Below are positions 18,628-26,442 of a stretch of DNA of 64,000 nt, in pieces. Within the stretch, counting starts at the first letter, position 1. The number at the start of each line of letters is the position of its first letter. Made by a program: the position numbers and the translations under genes. The DNA comes from Cyanobacteria bacterium FACHB-502 (GTDB taxonomy: Bacteria > Cyanobacteriota > Cyanobacteriia > Elainellales > Elainellaceae), in contig JACJNZ010000014.1 in the NCBI GenBank assembly GCA_014695325.1, positions 62,001 through 126,000 of the forward strand, written 5' to 3'. The notes beneath the pieces were generated by a model. The model had not been told where the DNA came from, searched no databases, and saw nothing but the letters and a program-made list of their open reading frames with translations.

Positions 18628-19815
18628 CTATCGTTGCCGTCTTTCTCGCAGCGGAGCCGTGCGAATTGTGAGCGACTGCGATCGTTCCCCGCGCTGCACA
18701 TTTACCTGCAAGGGCTGACCGACCTGGCTGTGATCGACTAATCCCTGAAGCTGATCGGCAGAGGTGATCGCCTGCCCTTCAATCTGAGTAATTACATCGC
18801 CGCGTCGGATGCCTGCCTGGGCTGCGGGAGAATCAGGGACGACGCCTAAGACGATCGCTCCATTCACTTCGGGCAGCATTACTGTGGCATTGGGATCGCG
18901 GTTGTTTTGCCGTGCCAGATCAGGAGTGAGATCAGCAATTTGTACGCCCAGATAAGGATGGGGCACATCTTCGCCGCGTGCCAGAATCGGCATAATTTGC
19001 TTCGCCGTGTTGATCGGGATCGCAAAGCCAATGCCCGTCGCGTTTGCCCGAATCGCCGTGTTGATGCCGATCACTTCGCCGTCGGCGTTGAGCAAAGGTC
19101 CGCCAGAGTTGCCCGGATTGATAGCAGCGTCAGTCTGAATAAAGTCCAATCGCTTATCGGGAATGCCCACCAGCGCACTCGATCGATTCAGGGTACTCAC
19201 GATTCCCAAGGTCACCGTATTATCCAGGCCCAGCGGGTTGCCCATCGCGATCGCCCAGTCTCCCACCTGCACATCGTCAGAGTCGCCCAATGCAGCCGTT
19301 GGCAGGCTGCTCTGCACCGGAATTTTGACGACTGCCAGATCGGTGACTTCATCCACGCCCAGCACTTCCCCATCCAGGCGGCGACCGTCTTTGAGAATCA
19401 CCGTTACACGATCGGCATCGCTTACAACATGGGCATTGGTCAAAATCGTGCCGTTGCTATCCACAATAAAGCCCGAACCCTGTCCCTGAAGCCGCTCCTC
19501 ACCCCCAGGCGGAAAGATGCCGTCACCAAAGAATCGCCGGAAAAAGGGGTCGTTCATGTATGGATCAGGACCACGACTAATCGTTCGCTCGGTATCGATT
19601 CGCACCACTGCCAGACCCACGCGCTCGACCGCTGTTGCGACAAAGCTGCGGGTGCGCTGCATCGCGGGAGCCTGGGCAATTGTCTGCGGCATCTGGTAAG
19701 ACGATAAGGGGCTTGCCCAACTGGGAGAGGCAAATGCAAAAACAATACCCAGCGTGATTGCCAGAATGCGGGTCAGTTTCCCAACTATGAATTGTGCGAG
19801 TCTGCGGGTGATCAT
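18628..19815 (-). CDS. HtrA/Deg family periplasmic serine protease with PDZ domain
   Basis: A 395-residue trypsin-like protease. It has a Sec signal peptide (residues 1-34, cut after ASPSWA), the catalytic triad His129 (LTNAHVV), Asp159 (VTDLAVV) and Ser237 (NPGNSGGP), and a single PDZ domain at about 290-385 ('AGIRRGDVITQIEGQAI'). This is the cyanobacterial HhoA/HhoB/HtrA type, which degrades damaged periplasmic or lumenal proteins under heat and light stress. Which of the three paralogues it is cannot be decided by eye. It is followed by a terminator and is preceded by a long spacer of more than 500 bases. Confidence 0.95.
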   Translation of the reverse strand: MITRRLAQFIVGKLTRILAITLGIVFAFASPSWASPLSSYQMPQTIAQAPAMQRTRSFVATAVERVGLAVVRIDTERTISRGPDPYMNDPFFRRFFGDGIFPPGGEERLQGQGSGFIVDSNGTILTNAHVVSDADRVTVILKDGRRLDGEVLGVDEVTDLAVVKIPVQSSLPTAALGDSDDVQVGDWAIAMGNPLGLDNTVTLGIVSTLNRSSALVGIPDKRLDFIQTDAAINPGNSGGPLLNADGEVIGINTAIRANATGIGFAIPINTAKQIMPILARGEDVPHPYLGVQIADLTPDLARQNNRDPNATVMLPEVNGAIVLGVVPDSPAAQAGIRRGDVITQIEGQAITSADQLQGLVDHSQVGQPLQVNVQRGERSQSLTIRTAPLRERRQR

Positions 19816-20382
19816 GTGCTATCCATCCCAAAATTTCATCGCGATCGAGCCATCAATGAGTACGTGATTCACCGGGAGAGTGACGCACCGATCGACAGCT
19901 ATCTCAGAAGGCTGAAACGCTTTTCAATCCAGCAATTCAGCATCACGTTTAATTTTATGGCACTGTCTTGAAAAGCCGAGTGCGGTTTTCCCACCTCAAA
20001 AGAATCTCTGTCTCTAGAAGGAGAAGGGGCTGAAGGGAGTTTGAGCAAGAGTTGAGACCTTGCATTGCTTCCTAAAGTCTCCATAAATCGGGGACTTTGA
20101 AACAAGAACTACGATCGTCGGTTCCCCCCTGGTAGGGTCTGCTGGATACCCACAAGCGATCGCAGCAAGCCAAAGTGTTTGATGAACTGCCCCCTCACCC
20201 CGAATGCTGGAAAAACTGCTCAAAGCTCCCTACAGGTGGGAAATTTAGTTTGATGCATTTGACACTGTTCAGCCAGCTCGATCGTGTAGGCATCCTGGAT
20301 TACCGCGTTGGGCACGTCCCCCAGTACCTGATGCACCCGATCTTTATAGCGTAATCAATCGCAACACGCTTTAAACCACGTC
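19816..20382. other. 567-base spacer with a possible decayed coding fragment
   Basis: This spacer lies between the HtrA gene and a TPR gene, both on the minus strand, and should hold the HtrA promoter. On the minus strand, positions 20223-20354 form an open 44-codon stretch between stops, with protein-like composition ('VHQVLGDVPNAVIQDAYTIEL') but no good start codon. This looks like the remains of a gene. The rest holds no recognisable feature. Confidence 0.35.
20223..20354 (-). pseudogene. Possible remnant of an unidentified coding sequence
   Basis: A short open stretch bounded by stop codons on the minus strand. Its translation has ordinary amino-acid composition and includes 'RVHQVLGDVPNAVIQDAYT'. 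It has no ATG at its head and no clear Shine-Dalgarno sequence. I cannot name the family. It could also be a chance open frame. Confidence 0.25.
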
Positions 20383-20853
20383 CTAAGACAACCGTGCCGT
20401 GCATTCTAAAATTAATCGCTGATTCATCAGCGCGTAGGGCTGAATCTCAAGGGCGCGACGAAATGCCTGAATCGCCGCAGCATATTCGCCTAGCGCAGCA
20501 TGGCATAGACCCATTCCGTGCAGTGCGCCAAAATGCACCGGATTTAGTTCGACTACTCGCTGACAGTCAGTAAGCGATCGACGATATTGCTTTTGCAGGT
20601 AATACAGCACCGCACGCCGATTCCAGGCTTCGGCAAAGTCGGGCTGATCCTGCACAAGATCAGTCAGCAGTGCCTCGGCTGCCTCTCGCTGATCTGCTTC
20701 GATCAATGCCTGACTTTGACTCAGGATTTCCAGTCCATAAGCCCCTTTTTGATGAAACCAAATCCGCCAAAGCTCCTCGGATGCCTCCTGCCGGGTTAGC
20801 TCATCGGGATTTTTCAGGTTATTCAAGAGGCGATCGATCGCGAGGTTATCCAT
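20383..20853 (-). CDS. Small TPR-repeat protein
   Basis: A 156-residue soluble protein, counting from the ATG at 20853 (an ATG at 20907 would add 18 residues of unlikely sequence). It contains about three TPR units: 'AEAAEALLTDLVQDQPDFAEAWNRRAVL' (approximate), 'QYRRSLTDCQRVVELNPVHFGALHGMG' and 'EYAAAIQAFRRALEIQPYALMNQRL'. TPR arrays bind other proteins; nothing points to a specific partner. The N-terminal part ('RLLNNLKNPDELTRQEASEELWRIWF') resembles TPR proteins seen widely in cyanobacteria and chloroplasts. It has no operon partner. Confidence 0.8.
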   Translation of the reverse strand: MDNLAIDRLLNNLKNPDELTRQEASEELWRIWFHQKGAYGLEILSQSQALIEADQREAAEALLTDLVQDQPDFAEAWNRRAVLYYLQKQYRRSLTDCQRVVELNPVHFGALHGMGLCHAALGEYAAAIQAFRRALEIQPYALMNQRLILECTARLS

Positions 20854-20907
20854 GAATTTGCTTTCCTGCAAAACGGCTGCCCCATTGAATCTGAGTTTAA
20901 TCTTCAC

Positions 20908-21311
20908 AGCCCTTACACTTTTATCTTAAGTGTCATGCAGAAGCTTGTATCTTGAATTACGACATCGATTGGGCGTTGATTGAGCTTGGATTAAACTCTG
21001 ATTAGACTCTGATGAGGCTCTGGTCTGTTCTGGCGATCGGCTTTGATCCCCGCAAAATGGATACCCGCTCCGCCCGATTGATTGTTCTTCCTGTACTGCT
21101 CTCGTCGCAAAATCAACAGAACCTCCTCTGCAATTCGACTTAAAACAGTCTGAACTTCGGGCACAGGATCACGAAAAATCGCTTAGGCTATAGTCCAAAG
21201 TTAAATCTTCTGCGGCGATCGAGCCTTACTTCCTTAATTCCCCAAATTCCCTTGTAAAAACTCCTGCGTATCGCACACCTTTGCTTTAAAAGTGCTTTAA
21301 GAGGTCAACCC
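20908..21311. other. 404-base spacer between divergent genes
   Basis: The spacer separates the TPR gene (minus) from a small zinc-ribbon-like gene (plus). It contains an 11-base tandem repeat at 20978-21021. No gene, tRNA or terminator is apparent. Confidence 0.5.
20978..21021. repeat. 11-bp tandem repeat, four degenerate copies
   Basis: Successive units are GATTGAGCTTG, GATTAAACTCT, GATTAGACTCT and GATGAGGCTCT. Units 2-4 differ by only a few substitutions; unit 1 is more diverged. It is intergenic. Confidence 0.75.
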
Positions 21312-21632
21312 GTGAAAATTGTCTGGGAACAGAGCGTTTACATCGGCAATGCCCCTGTCTTCTGTGCGATTTGCGGTCACAGAGCCTATCCAGTTCGTAC
21401 CCGCCGCAATCGGCTTATGCTGGCAGTGCTATACGACGATCGCGACGTGATGCAGGGGGAAGCCTGCCGCGACTGCGTAACCTCCGGCTCTGCCGAGATC
21501 AAGACACGCTTACAGGAACGAATTGAAAAGCTGCAACAGCAGATGAACGAACTTCAGGCAATGGCACAAAGCGAAATCGAAACGCCCAGCTTGGAAGAAG
21601 AGTTCCAGTTTCACTGTCAGGACGCTTCCTGA
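21312..21632 (+). CDS. Small protein with a four-cysteine zinc-ribbon-like motif
   Basis: A 106-residue soluble protein. Two CxxC pairs, Cys18/Cys21 (VFCAICG) and Cys52/Cys55 (ACRDCV), are spaced as in a zinc ribbon. A basic segment ('PVRTRRNRL') lies between them. The C-terminal 50 residues form a likely coiled coil ('IKTRLQERIEKLQQQMNELQAMAQ'). I do not recognise a named family; the composition and arrangement suggest a nucleic-acid- or protein-binding adaptor, which is inference. It is preceded by AAGAGG, a plausible ribosome binding site. Confidence 0.7.
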   Translation: MKIVWEQSVYIGNAPVFCAICGHRAYPVRTRRNRLMLAVLYDDRDVMQGEACRDCVTSGSAEIKTRLQERIEKLQQQMNELQAMAQSEIETPSLEEEFQFHCQDAS

Positions 21633-21688
21633 GAATTTTGTATTCCCGAAGCTGATGCATTATGCTGCGTTAACCCATCCTACGCAAG

Positions 21689-22066
21689 CTAAATCATCCC
21701 CACTCGACGCAAAAACCACGCCACTGCAAACGACTCTCGCCGATCAATCCAGGGAATTTCTGGGCGGAAGTGCGTTGCGCTAATCATCAGGCAGACCAGG
21801 TTAATTGCCAGGCAAACCCCCGCCAGTGCAGGCAGGATGTAAGTGGGCAGCATCACCACCCCGATTGCCCACCAGCTAATAACGTGGATCATCATCAGCG
21901 TGGCATAGCCCAAGGCCGCACCAGACATGATCCCCACTTGAGCGATCGGGCGACCGATCCCTGTAAAGATCATGGCTTGCAGCGTCGAGAATAGATTCGC
22001 CGGAATGAGAAAGGCGCAAATCGCAATACAGTGCGATCGTGAGAATTCAAAGAGAAGCTCCATCAT
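21689..22066 (-). CDS. Small integral membrane protein of unknown function
   Basis: About 125 residues with three to four hydrophobic segments ('HCIAICAFLIPANLFSTLQAMIF', 'VGIMSGAALGYATLMMIHVISWWAIGVVML', 'ILPALAGVCLAINLVCLMI'). It ends in a short cytoplasmic tail with 'RPEIPWIDRRESFAVAWFLRRVG'. I place the start at the ATG-ATG pair at 22066, since the upstream in-frame TTG at 22081 is less likely. No family is recognised. It is convergent with the zinc-ribbon-like gene. Confidence 0.65.
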   Translation of the reverse strand: MMELLFEFSRSHCIAICAFLIPANLFSTLQAMIFTGIGRPIAQVGIMSGAALGYATLMMIHVISWWAIGVVMLPTYILPALAGVCLAINLVCLMISATHFRPEIPWIDRRESFAVAWFLRRVGMI

Positions 22067-22239
22067 CGAACGTCGGTTCAACTGGAATGTAAGGAAAAGA
22101 GGCAGCCATTTCGCTCAGAAGGTTAACCTCAAACGATCGACCTGACCGTGAAGAACCTGATACAAAGAATCCAATGTCCCTCACGGTTTGTATCTGACGC
22201 TTAATGACTTCCCCTCAGCATACTGGGAGCCGGTAAAGC

Positions 22240-22557
22240 TCACTTGCTTCCGTAGTAAAACGCAATCTCTTTGTCTTTGAGCGGGGCAAACCCGGCGGCT
22301 TCTAGCTTTTGATTTAGCTCGTCCTGGGGAATGTGCTTCGCGCCAATTCGCACAATTCGCGATCGCATGGTATTTGACACGCCGCTGCGCTGCCGTCCGG
22401 CTTCGAGCCCCATCACCTGGTTGTAAAGATCAAGCTTTGCCGGCGGGATCGGTGAGCCGTCAAAATCGATTCCGGCTGCAATTGCCCGATCGATCGCGTC
22501 TGCTCCAGTGGTGGACTCAGAGGAGGATTGCGGTTCGGGCGTTACGTTCGTTGTCAT
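22240..22557 (-). CDS. DUF4090 family protein
   Basis: A 105-residue soluble protein that I recognise as the cyanobacterial DUF4090 family. After a variable Ser/Thr-rich N-terminus it has 'GADAIDRAIAAGIDFDGSPIPPAKL', 'GRQRSGVSNTMRSRIVRIG' and the end 'GFAPLKDKEIAFYYG', all strongly conserved in the family as I recall it. The function is unknown. The gene stands alone, divergent from gnd. Confidence 0.78.
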   Translation of the reverse strand: MTTNVTPEPQSSSESTTGADAIDRAIAAGIDFDGSPIPPAKLDLYNQVMGLEAGRQRSGVSNTMRSRIVRIGAKHIPQDELNQKLEAAGFAPLKDKEIAFYYGSK

Positions 22558-22960
22558 GGAAAGCCTACCTAGTTACGTCTCCTCACTATTATCAGGCACG
22601 GTCTGCAACCAGAGATAGAGGCAAGCATTGATGGGGACGATCGCTAATAAAAGTGGAAAAACGATTTTTAACCGCTCGTATAAAGAAAACCTTTCGGCAA
22701 CCCAGCTTGGCTTGAACCATTGTCTACCCTGAAGGGGATAAAGCAATTTGCCTGATCCGTTTCACTAATTTTCAGTTCGGTTCTCAGTTTTTCCAGTGGT
22801 TCCTTGAAGCGATCGGCTCACTGAGATCTTTCTGGTTGGTTGCGATCGAATCTTCGCTAGCAATCTCTTTTGTCTTAACTGCCCTGACCTCATTGTGAGG
22901 TCTTACAAGCCAGTTCCAGAGTCAGCAAACCCAGAGTAAGCAAAGAATAACGCAAGTCCT
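22558..22960. other. 403-base spacer upstream of gnd
   Basis: This spacer lies between the DUF4090 gene (minus) and gnd (plus) and must hold both promoters. It has long T-rich and A-rich tracts (22640-22700 and 22740-22800). I see no RNA gene or riboswitch that I can name. Confidence 0.4.
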
Positions 22961-24367
22961 ATGGCACAAAGTTTTGGTTTGATTGGTCTCGCCGTGATGG
23001 GAGAAAACCTCGCGCTCAACGTTGAGCGAAACGGCTTCCCCGTCTCTGTTTACAACCGCACGACCTCCGTGACGGACAAGTTTATGCAAACGCGGGCACA
23101 GGGCAAGAATTTTTATGCTGCCCATACGCTCGAAGATTTTGTTCAATCGCTGGAGCGTCCACGCCGTATTTTGATTATGGTGAAAGCTGGAAGCCCGGTG
23201 GATGCGGTGATGAATCAGCTCAAGCCGCTGCTGGAAGAAGGCGACATGATTATCGACGGCGGTAATTCGCTCTACACCGACACCGAGCGGCGCGTCCAGG
23301 AAATGGAATCAACCGGGCTAAGCTTTATTGGTATGGGCGTGAGTGGTGGCGAAGAAGGTGCGCTGAATGGTCCGAGTCTGATGCCTGGCGGTACAGAATC
23401 TGCCTATCGCGAAATTGAACCGATCGTCACCAAAATTGCTGCACAGGTGGATGATGGTCCCTGCGTCACCTACATCGGTTCAGGTGGATCGGGTCACTAC
23501 GTCAAAATGGTACACAACGGCATCGAGTACGGCGATATGCAGCTGATTGCCGAAGCCTACGACCTGCTGAGAAATACCCTTGGACTCGATCATCTTCAGC
23601 TTCACGAAGTCTTTGCCGAGTGGAACACCACCGACGAACTCAATTCCTTCCTGATCGAGATCACGGCAGACATCTTTAAGAAGCTTGATCCCGATACCGG
23701 GCTGCCCCTGGTCGAAGTAATTATGGACGCTGCCGGACAAAAGGGCACAGGTCGCTGGACGGTTTCCAGCGCGCTAGAACTGGGCGTGAGCATTCCCACG
23801 ATTACGGCAGCAGTGAATGCCCGGATTATGTCCTCGATCAAGCAAGAGCGGATCGCTGCCTCGAAGGTGCTGGATGGTCCCACGGGCAAATACGACGGCA
23901 ATGTAAAAGAATTCGTCAACAAAATCCGCGATGCCCTTTACTGCTCCAAGATCTGCTCCTACGCGCAGGGGATGGCACTGCTGGGCAAGGCTTCCCAGGA
24001 CTTTAACTACAACCTGAACCTGGGCGAAACGGCGCGCATCTGGAAAGGCGGCTGCATTATTCGGGCAGGCTTTTTGAACAAAATCAAACACGCCTACGAC
24101 GAAAATCCGCAGTTGGCAAACCTGCTGCTCGCACCAGAGTTCAAGCAAACGATTCTCGATCGCCAGGATGCATGGCGAGAAGTTCTCTCAACGGCTGCCA
24201 AGCTGGGCGTTCCCGTTCCGGCATTTAGCGCATCGCTCGACTACTTCGACAGCTACCGCCGCGATCGTCTGCCGCAAAACCTGACCCAGGCACAGCGCGA
24301 CTACTTCGGCGCACACACCTTCGAGCGCACCGACAAGCCCGGAACCTTCCACGCCGACTGGTTCTAA
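22961..24367 (+). CDS. gnd: 6-phosphogluconate dehydrogenase, decarboxylating
   Basis: Gnd converts 6-phosphogluconate to ribulose 5-phosphate with reduction of NADP+. In cyanobacteria this oxidative pentose phosphate step runs mainly in the dark. The 468-residue length is normal. The Rossmann motif GLAVMGENLALN is at residues 8-19, 'YNRTT' follows at the NADP-binding position, and the catalytic region 'IGSGGSGHYVKMVHNGIEYGDMQ' (with the active-site Lys) and 'DAAGQKGTGRWT' are intact. It ends in the usual 'YFGAHTFERTDKPGTFHADWF'. No operon partner is adjacent; a G/C-rich hairpin follows the stop. Confidence 0.97.
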   Translation: MAQSFGLIGLAVMGENLALNVERNGFPVSVYNRTTSVTDKFMQTRAQGKNFYAAHTLEDFVQSLERPRRILIMVKAGSPVDAVMNQLKPLLEEGDMIIDGGNSLYTDTERRVQEMESTGLSFIGMGVSGGEEGALNGPSLMPGGTESAYREIEPIVTKIAAQVDDGPCVTYIGSGGSGHYVKMVHNGIEYGDMQLIAEAYDLLRNTLGLDHLQLHEVFAEWNTTDELNSFLIEITADIFKKLDPDTGLPLVEVIMDAAGQKGTGRWTVSSALELGVSIPTITAAVNARIMSSIKQERIAASKVLDGPTGKYDGNVKEFVNKIRDALYCSKICSYAQGMALLGKASQDFNYNLNLGETARIWKGGCIIRAGFLNKIKHAYDENPQLANLLLAPEFKQTILDRQDAWREVLSTAAKLGVPVPAFSASLDYFDSYRRDRLPQNLTQAQRDYFGAHTFERTDKPGTFHADWF

Positions 24368-24387
24368 ACAGGTCAAAACCCCTCTGA

Positions 24388-24418
24388 TCCCCCCTAGCCT
24401 CTTTTCAGGGAGGGGGGA
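24388..24418 (+). terminator. Hairpin after gnd, probable terminator
   Basis: An 8-bp stem TCCCCCCT (24388-24395) / AGGGGGGA (24411-24418) encloses a 15-base loop, 20 bases beyond the gnd stop. The following T tract is weak, so it may be an RNA-stabilising or dispersed repeat hairpin rather than a strict terminator. Confidence 0.5.
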
Positions 24419-24520
24419 ATCGCTTGTTTCAGACACAATTCCCTTCAGAGGCAATCCCTGCAACCCATAAAGCCAACTGTGCTCACCCCAGGCGATCGGC
24501 TTGATTTCAATATCACCGCT

Positions 24521-24622
24521 CAACCGGAAAGGCAGTTCAACCAGAAAGGTAATTCAACCGAAAAGACAGTTCAACCGGAAAGGTAATTCAAACAGAAAAA
24601 CAGTTCAACCCGAAGGAGAAGC
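24521..24622. repeat. 17-bp tandem repeat, about six copies in an alternating pattern
   Basis: Units start CAACCGGAAA or close variants. Copies at 24521, 24538, 24555, 24572 and 24589 are each 17 bases; a degenerate sixth copy starts at 24606. Odd copies end in CAGTT and even copies in TAATT, so the array reads as a 34-bp two-part unit repeated about 2.5 times. This indicates growth by duplication of a dimer. Confidence 0.85.
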
Positions 24623-24785
24623 AAACCGTCTGAGAATGGTTAGGTGCAATGGTGGTGAGCACGCAGGCAAAACAGCTGTGTTTGTGAATGCCTTAGGCGA
24701 GGTTTTTGTAGATTAAAATCGCCGTGAATTGACGAACTGAAACCGGGAACGCTGAATTTGATATCCCGGAATCAGGCTGCGTCCC

Positions 24786-26288
24786 ATGACTCATTCCACC
24801 TCGTTCGACTGGCAGCAGGCGCGATCGACCCTTCAGCAAATTTGGGGCTACTCCGATTTTCGATCGTCTCAGGCAGAAATCATTCAGAGTTTGCTAACCG
24901 GACAAGATGCCCTGATCGTCCTACCGACCGGAGGTGGGAAATCAATTTGCTTTCAGTTGCCTGCCCTGATGCGTCCCGGACTGACCCTGGTTGTTTCGCC
25001 GCTGGTGGCTTTGATGGAGAACCAGGTGCAGGAATTGCGTCAGCGTCGGTTGCCTGCTGCCCTGCTGCATAGCGAGCTTTCCAGCAATGAACGCCGCCAG
25101 ATTTTTTCGGCGATCGATCAGCAAAAACTTCGCCTGCTCTACCTTTCACCAGAAACTTTGCTCAGCCCCCCTGTGTGGGAGCGTTTGTCCCAACCTCATC
25201 TCGTCATTCACAGTCTCATCCTCGACGAAGCGCACTGCCTTTCTCAATGGGGAGACGGCTTTCGTCCTGCCTATCGCCGTTTAGGAACTGTGCGTCCTGC
25301 CCTGCTGCACCAAAAACCGCCCGGAACTCGCCTTTCGATCGCCGCTTTTACTGCCACTGCCGACCCACAAGTGCAAGAGACGATCGCCCAGGTACTTCAG
25401 CTGACTCAGCCACAGAAATTTCTGCAAAGTCCCTATCGATCGAATTTGTCCCTAGCGGTCAAAATCGCCTGGTCTCCTCGCGACAGACGACAGCAGATCC
25501 TGCGGTTTATTCGTCAACGAGTTCCCCTGCAAGGGAATGGTAAGCAAGCAGGCACCGGACTGATTTATGCACGAAGCCGACACGATGCAGAAGACTTGGC
25601 TCGGTGGCTCACCACACAGGGTTACCTTACCGCGGCATACCATGCGGGGCTGAGTGCTCCAGAACGTCGCTCGATCGAACAGGATTGGATTAGCGATCGA
25701 ATGCCCTTTGTGGTCTGCACCTCTGCTTTTGGAATGGGGGTTAACAAGCCAAACGTCCGCTGGGTTATCCACTTTCAGTCGCCGATGTTGCTGTCTGAGT
25801 ACATTCAGGAAGTCGGCAGGGCAGGACGCGACGGCAAACCCTCAGAGGCACTCACCTTTATCAGCGAACCGACCGGATGGCTCGACCCTACCGATCGCCA
25901 ACGACAGCAATTTTTCCAGGCGCAGTTCCGCAAACAGCAGCAATTAGCTCAAACCCTGATCCGCCAGATCCCAGCTCAGGGCAATTTAATCGAGGTCAGC
26001 CGTCAGTTTAAGCAGAGCGAGATTGCCCTTGCCCTGCTACACCGCACTGGCCAGCTAGAATGGCAAGACCCTTTTCATTACGTGATTCGATCGCCTCACA
26101 AATCAATCCCCTTTTCGTTGCAGCAAGCTAGGCAAGCCACTGAACACTCAGCCGAACCCATGCGCCAGTACCTCACGACCAAAGCCTGCCGCTGGCAATT
26201 TCTGCTTCGAGCGTTTGGCTTTCCAACAGAGGCAGATCGGCTAAAAGAAAACAGGAAAGGATGCGGACACTGCGATCGGTGTACCTGA
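24786..26288 (+). CDS. recQ: RecQ-family ATP-dependent DNA helicase, short form
   Basis: A 500-residue 3'-5' DNA helicase of the RecQ family. It has Walker A (PTGGGKS, residues 47-53), the DEAH box at 147-150 followed by the RecQ-specific 'CLSQWGDGFRP' aromatic loop, helicase motifs V and VI ('QEVGRAGRDGK'), and a C-terminal zinc-binding set of cysteines ending 'GCGHCDRCT'. Compared with the roughly 610-residue E. coli protein it stops right after the zinc module, so it lacks the winged-helix RQC and the HRDC domains. Such short RecQ proteins are known in cyanobacteria. It acts in recombination and replication fork repair. Confidence 0.92.
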   Translation: MTHSTSFDWQQARSTLQQIWGYSDFRSSQAEIIQSLLTGQDALIVLPTGGGKSICFQLPALMRPGLTLVVSPLVALMENQVQELRQRRLPAALLHSELSSNERRQIFSAIDQQKLRLLYLSPETLLSPPVWERLSQPHLVIHSLILDEAHCLSQWGDGFRPAYRRLGTVRPALLHQKPPGTRLSIAAFTATADPQVQETIAQVLQLTQPQKFLQSPYRSNLSLAVKIAWSPRDRRQQILRFIRQRVPLQGNGKQAGTGLIYARSRHDAEDLARWLTTQGYLTAAYHAGLSAPERRSIEQDWISDRMPFVVCTSAFGMGVNKPNVRWVIHFQSPMLLSEYIQEVGRAGRDGKPSEALTFISEPTGWLDPTDRQRQQFFQAQFRKQQQLAQTLIRQIPAQGNLIEVSRQFKQSEIALALLHRTGQLEWQDPFHYVIRSPHKSIPFSLQQARQATEHSAEPMRQYLTTKACRWQFLLRAFGFPTEADRLKENRKGCGHCDRCT

Positions 26289-26442
26289 ATAGAAATCTTC
26301 ACAGGGAATGTTTGAACACCAATGCTTACGACCACCCTAACCCTGCTCTAGGTTTCAAAGTCCTCCAGCACTGGGGGATTTAGCGGGCAACGCAGGACAT
26401 TGGCGACTACTCAAACACGCTCCTGGAATGACCCGATCTCCC

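Larger units (their letters stand above)
24368..24785. other. 418-base spacer with hairpin and 17-bp tandem repeat
   Basis: Between gnd and recQ. It begins with a C/G-rich hairpin (24388-24418) and contains a 17-bp tandem repeat array (24521-24622). A frame spanning 24501-24716 is open, but the 17-bp period does not keep frame and the translation looks random, so I do not call a gene. Confidence 0.6.

Noticed and set aside
24501-24716. Open frame of 71 codons over the 17-bp repeats
   Set aside because: The repeat period is not a multiple of three, the translation looks random, and there is no ribosome binding site or family match.
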